64,000 bases of DNA. Origin: Cardiocondyla obscurior. Its lineage: Eukaryota > Arthropoda > Insecta > Hymenoptera > Formicidae. The position numbers and the translations under genes are program-made. The stretch lies in NCBI RefSeq assembly GCF_019399895.1, contig NC_091884.1:932501-996500 (forward strand). The letters are read 5' to 3'. Below, in pieces: positions 62,113 to 64,000 of this stretch; the first letter of the stretch is position 1, and each line of letters begins with the position of its first letter. The notes below the pieces were generated by a model, which searched no databases, had not been told where the DNA came from, and saw only the letters and a program-made list of their open reading frames with translations.

Positions 62113-64000
62113 GCGCGCCGAGTTTTCCAGCTTCGGAAACGATGCAGCGTAAGAACGGGCGGATAACGGAACAGCAAACGATCCCGATAAGCGAAATGGA
62201 AATTAAATTTACTTCTCGGACATTCTTTTACCGCCTCTCGATATTCGATATCTTGAACGAGATACGATCTGGAAGTAACGTCTTCATGCGCGGCTCGAGA
62301 AAGCACGCGGCGCCGAGTCGTGACTATTTAAAACGGAGAGATCGCCGCGAACATTGTTCCCGACTCCCGCATACCTAATCGAGAGGGTAATTTCTCGAGA
62401 TGTCTACATTTAACCGGCGTATGCAATAATCGCGGTGCTATTCTCCTGCCAGCTCGTGCACGTCGCGCCTTGATTACGCCGGGCGCAAAAGCACAATCCC
62501 CGGATCGCATCAACGTCAATCCCCCGGTGTGAAACTTAGCGGATCGACTTCCTCTCCGCGAATCATATGTTATTCCGAACGGACTTGCGGGTGATCCAAT
62601 TCCGCGTAAATGGATGAGAACCGACGAGGAACTGTTCCCGCATTCTACGGCGGAGCAGCGCAGCGCGATCCGGCCCAGAAAAGTCGCATGGCTGTATACT
62701 TTTGCGCTCTGCCTCCGACGATTATGATCCGTCACCGAACCCGCTTCTTACGGACGGGTGACGTAACCGGACCGACGAAATTTACGAACGTAACGTGACT
62801 CGCGAACGTCCGTTAAAAAATCCACGAATGCAAACAATGCGACGTGATGAATATAATTAAAGGTCTCATACAATCCCGCTTCTCGTTAAACTTTCCCAGA
62901 TTATCATAGGCTATCGGTCGAAGAGCCAACGTTCTCTAAAACCAAGCGACTTATCTTTCTATAATACACGAGAAATACGGGCGCTATGCTACAAAATTTC
63001 GTGACACGCAAATTAATTGTCATGCGCTACGCGATTGCGTAACTCTCCACGTCGTCGACGAGACGCAACCATAACGGTTTAATTAAAATTTCTGATTGCA
63101 TCTGCGTTGCATTATAACGCGCACCTAGCAGGCTGTTCCACGCTTCGGAAGTCGGCGGCCCGACTTCCGTGAGTAACAACGGCTGATTTACAAGTCCGCA
63201 CGCTTTTTGCCTCGCCAGCAATCTCGTCCTTAACCACTAATTTGTTGCGTACTTTTTTTCCTCTTCCCCTCCTCGTCCGCCGTAACGGCGCACGAGGAGA
63301 TCGTTACGCCAATCCGTGAGATCGGTGAATCCGCGGGATCGCCGATCGATTTGGAAATCTCGTCGTGACTTTCAAATTCCCGTTTTCGATTCCGCGGTCC
63401 ACGCGATTCGTCCGAACCACCGCGACTTCTTCCACTTATAAGGCCTGCCGATGAATTACGTGGAACACGTTGCGTTTAATTAGCATTCGATTATCGCGGC
63501 ACTTTCTCCAACGCGAATCGCCGCTTCGGTTTTTATCATTTTATTGTACATCCGGTTTCTCTTTCATACGCCGCAAAGTTTGGAAAACTCGCCCCGATTT
63601 ACCGCGCCGATATCACGCATTAATTTCCTCTTTCGGCAATTACGTTTATGATAAATGATCGCTGCGTGCAAACTGCGGGCGGCAGGAACGCTCTTCCTTT
63701 TCCATAATAATCCAATTAGTTACGAATAAAATTTCGCTAATTAGCTCTAATTACCTTCGCGACAGACGAGTGATCCTAAGATCGCGAGTCGCCGATTTCG
63801 GCCCGTGCCTCCGGGAACGCCGGATCGCTCCAGCTGCAGCTGCGTTGTTTCTTCCTTCTTATCTCACCGGACTCGGATGTCTGTTGGCCGCGTTTGGATA
63901 CGCGATAACACTGTTTAAGGATCTTCAGCGTGCGTCCGGGACGAGAGAGCACGGGAAACGACGTGCCGTGGAACTTTCGGCACGTGGAATTTTATCGACA

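Larger units (their letters stand above)
59132..64000. other. Upstream region of the PDZ gene
   Basis: Probably a 5' intron and/or promoter of the PDZ gene on the minus strand. GC and CpG rise at about 59.8-60.6 kb, with two CACGTGGG sites near 60.09 and 60.20 kb and a CAACG repeat between them. No supported coding exon. Overlapping short open frames on opposite strands at 60-62 kb look like chance in GC-rich DNA. Confidence 0.45.

Overview
This is an insect nuclear genomic window. GT-AG introns, long AT-rich introns full of homopolymer A and T tracts, and abundant CpG in both coding and non-coding DNA suggest Hymenoptera, most like an ant. The lineage is inferred from composition and was not tested. 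No bacterial, viral or organellar genes were recognised.

Three genes are well supported. (1) 3.62-7.06 kb, plus strand: a single coding exon for a 1144-residue protein with twelve C2H2 zinc fingers. (2) 30.87-35.56 kb, plus strand: a seven-exon gene for a 558-residue SLC41/MgtE-type magnesium transporter; all six introns have GT-AG ends and phases that join without a break. (3) 59.06-39.89 kb, minus strand: a five-exon gene for a 948-residue protein with a disordered N-terminal part, three YENV motifs and a C-terminal PDZ domain. Its first intron is about 15.9 kb.

Weaker gene candidates: (a) a minus-strand transcript between 27.9 and 19.9 kb, built from well-bounded exons whose phases agree, one of which is an 18-bp minisatellite (about 13 units); (b) a plus-strand exon plus a 27-base microexon at 18.3-18.7 kb, found from splice sites and open frame only; (c) a short plus-strand first-exon candidate at 37.7-38.0 kb next to a YY1/Pho-like motif.

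Mobile DNA consists of small non-coding inverted-repeat elements (MITEs). A 311-bp element lies just after the transporter stop, with a near-perfect 8-bp duplication (hAT-like). A diverged relative lies near 23.1-23.3 kb. A roughly 180-bp element of a different family, flanked by TA, lies near 24.05-24.23 kb. The rest is intergenic or intronic AT-rich DNA with microsatellites and a 49-bp tandem repeat near the left end.

The three main genes (zinc-finger regulator, magnesium transporter, PDZ scaffold) show no sign of acting together; this is an ordinary stretch of insect chromosome. The most unusual items are the minisatellite-exon transcript, the YENV-repeat PDZ protein and the pair of related MITEs.
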